From: Anthostomella pinea
Taxonomy: Eukaryota > Ascomycota > Sordariomycetes > Xylariales > Xylariaceae
DNA: 64,000 nt
Assembly: GCA_963556695.1 (NCBI GenBank)
Contig: CAUWAG010000017.1
Location: 124,001-188,000 of the forward strand
Direction: 5' to 3'
Part shown: positions 63,835 to 64,000 of the stretch, in pieces
Numbering within the stretch: the stretch's first letter is position 1
How the letters are laid out: each line of letters starts with the position of its first letter
The notes under the pieces: model-generated
The model's input: only the letters and a program-made list of their open reading frames with translations
Databases searched by the model: none
Told to the model about the DNA's origin: nothing
Translations under genes and position numbers: made by a program

Positions 63835-64000
63835 AGGGAATTAGATCACAGGCAGGATCAAAGCGTAATCACACCGCCTACCTCATCAAGCACCGCCTGC
63901 TCTATGTGGCGACCCTATTCCAGGATTAAAAATCGCCTACCGAAACTAGTATATTTTCCTTGACGCAAGACCTGATTCCGGGTGTCGAATTTCATAATTA
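63835..64000. other. Flank with extra copies of the subterminal motif
   Basis: CACACCGCCTACCTCATCAA and GCACCGCCTGCTCTATG at 63870-63905 show the motif again in the left-arm orientation, so another arm or element may begin just before the window edge. Confidence 0.5.

Overview
The window looks like a gene-poor, transposon-rich accessory region of a filamentous ascomycete (Pezizomycotina). Host-type genes have short introns (44-69 bp) with GTAAGT/GTATGC-like donors and CTRAC/CTRAT branch sites. An inserted piece of mitochondrial DNA carries nad4 followed by atp8, with TGA read as Trp; that gene order is typical of Hypocreales/Sordariomycetes mitochondria, so the placement is an inference. Many broken reading frames differ from their relatives by CGA/CAG/CAA-to-stop or TGG-to-TAG changes. 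This fits repeat-induced point mutation (RIP), but it was judged by eye and not counted.

Layout. 1-5.7 kb: an LTR end, a 50-bp hairpin, an intact PGAP4-like membrane glycosyltransferase gene, a dead and an apparently live copy of a secreted cyanovirin-N homology (CVNH) gene, and a decayed gene. 5.7-7.6 kb: mitochondrial insertion (nad4, atp8) containing a solo LTR. 8.0-10.7 kb: decayed DUF3435 tyrosine recombinase (Starship-captain superfamily). 10.9-11.5 kb: two minisatellites. 13.1-24.2 kb: two Tad-like LINE copies (the first split by a hAT transposon), copia debris, a second solo LTR, a 139-bp LINE stub and a two-exon gene at 21.2-21.8 kb. 24.5-26.2 kb: dead medusa (MedA)-like regulator. 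28.7-30.5 kb: dead ferric-reductase-like gene. 31.6-35.7 kb: an intact DUF7587-like gene and an intact two-exon DUF7924 gene with a PD-(D/E)XK-type motif. 36.4-37.9 kb: fragments of flotillin and kinase genes. 39-43 kb: solo gypsy LTR, gypsy gag-pol relic, and a 986-bp element with 50-bp inverted ends enclosing a four-exon gene. 43.7-46.7 kb: intact 964-codon deaminase (OTT_1508-like) plus MYND-like zinc-finger gene, followed directly by a nuclease-domain fragment. 47.7-52.6 kb: GH64 glucanase gene cut by an inverted LINE (itself holding a solo LTR), then a SINE copy. 54.9-55.5 kb: a SINE with a tRNA-like head and a LINE-like 3' tail. 55.6-61.1 kb: complete copia element with matching target duplications. 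61.1-63.8 kb: 2.7-kb element with ~190-bp inverted ends made of ~18-bp repeats, enclosing a chromodomain gene and a gypsy RT relic.

There is no operon-like cooperation. The intact host-type genes (PGAP4-like, CVNH, 21.2 kb gene, DUF7587-like, DUF7924, the 41.8-42.5 kb gene, deaminase-MYND) lie as islands among nested insertions. The most novel candidates are the two inverted-repeat elements with host-like intron-bearing genes, the SINE/LINE pair, and the deaminase-MYND protein. Several assignments here come from splicing exons by eye on the genomic strand; transcript data would be the direct test.
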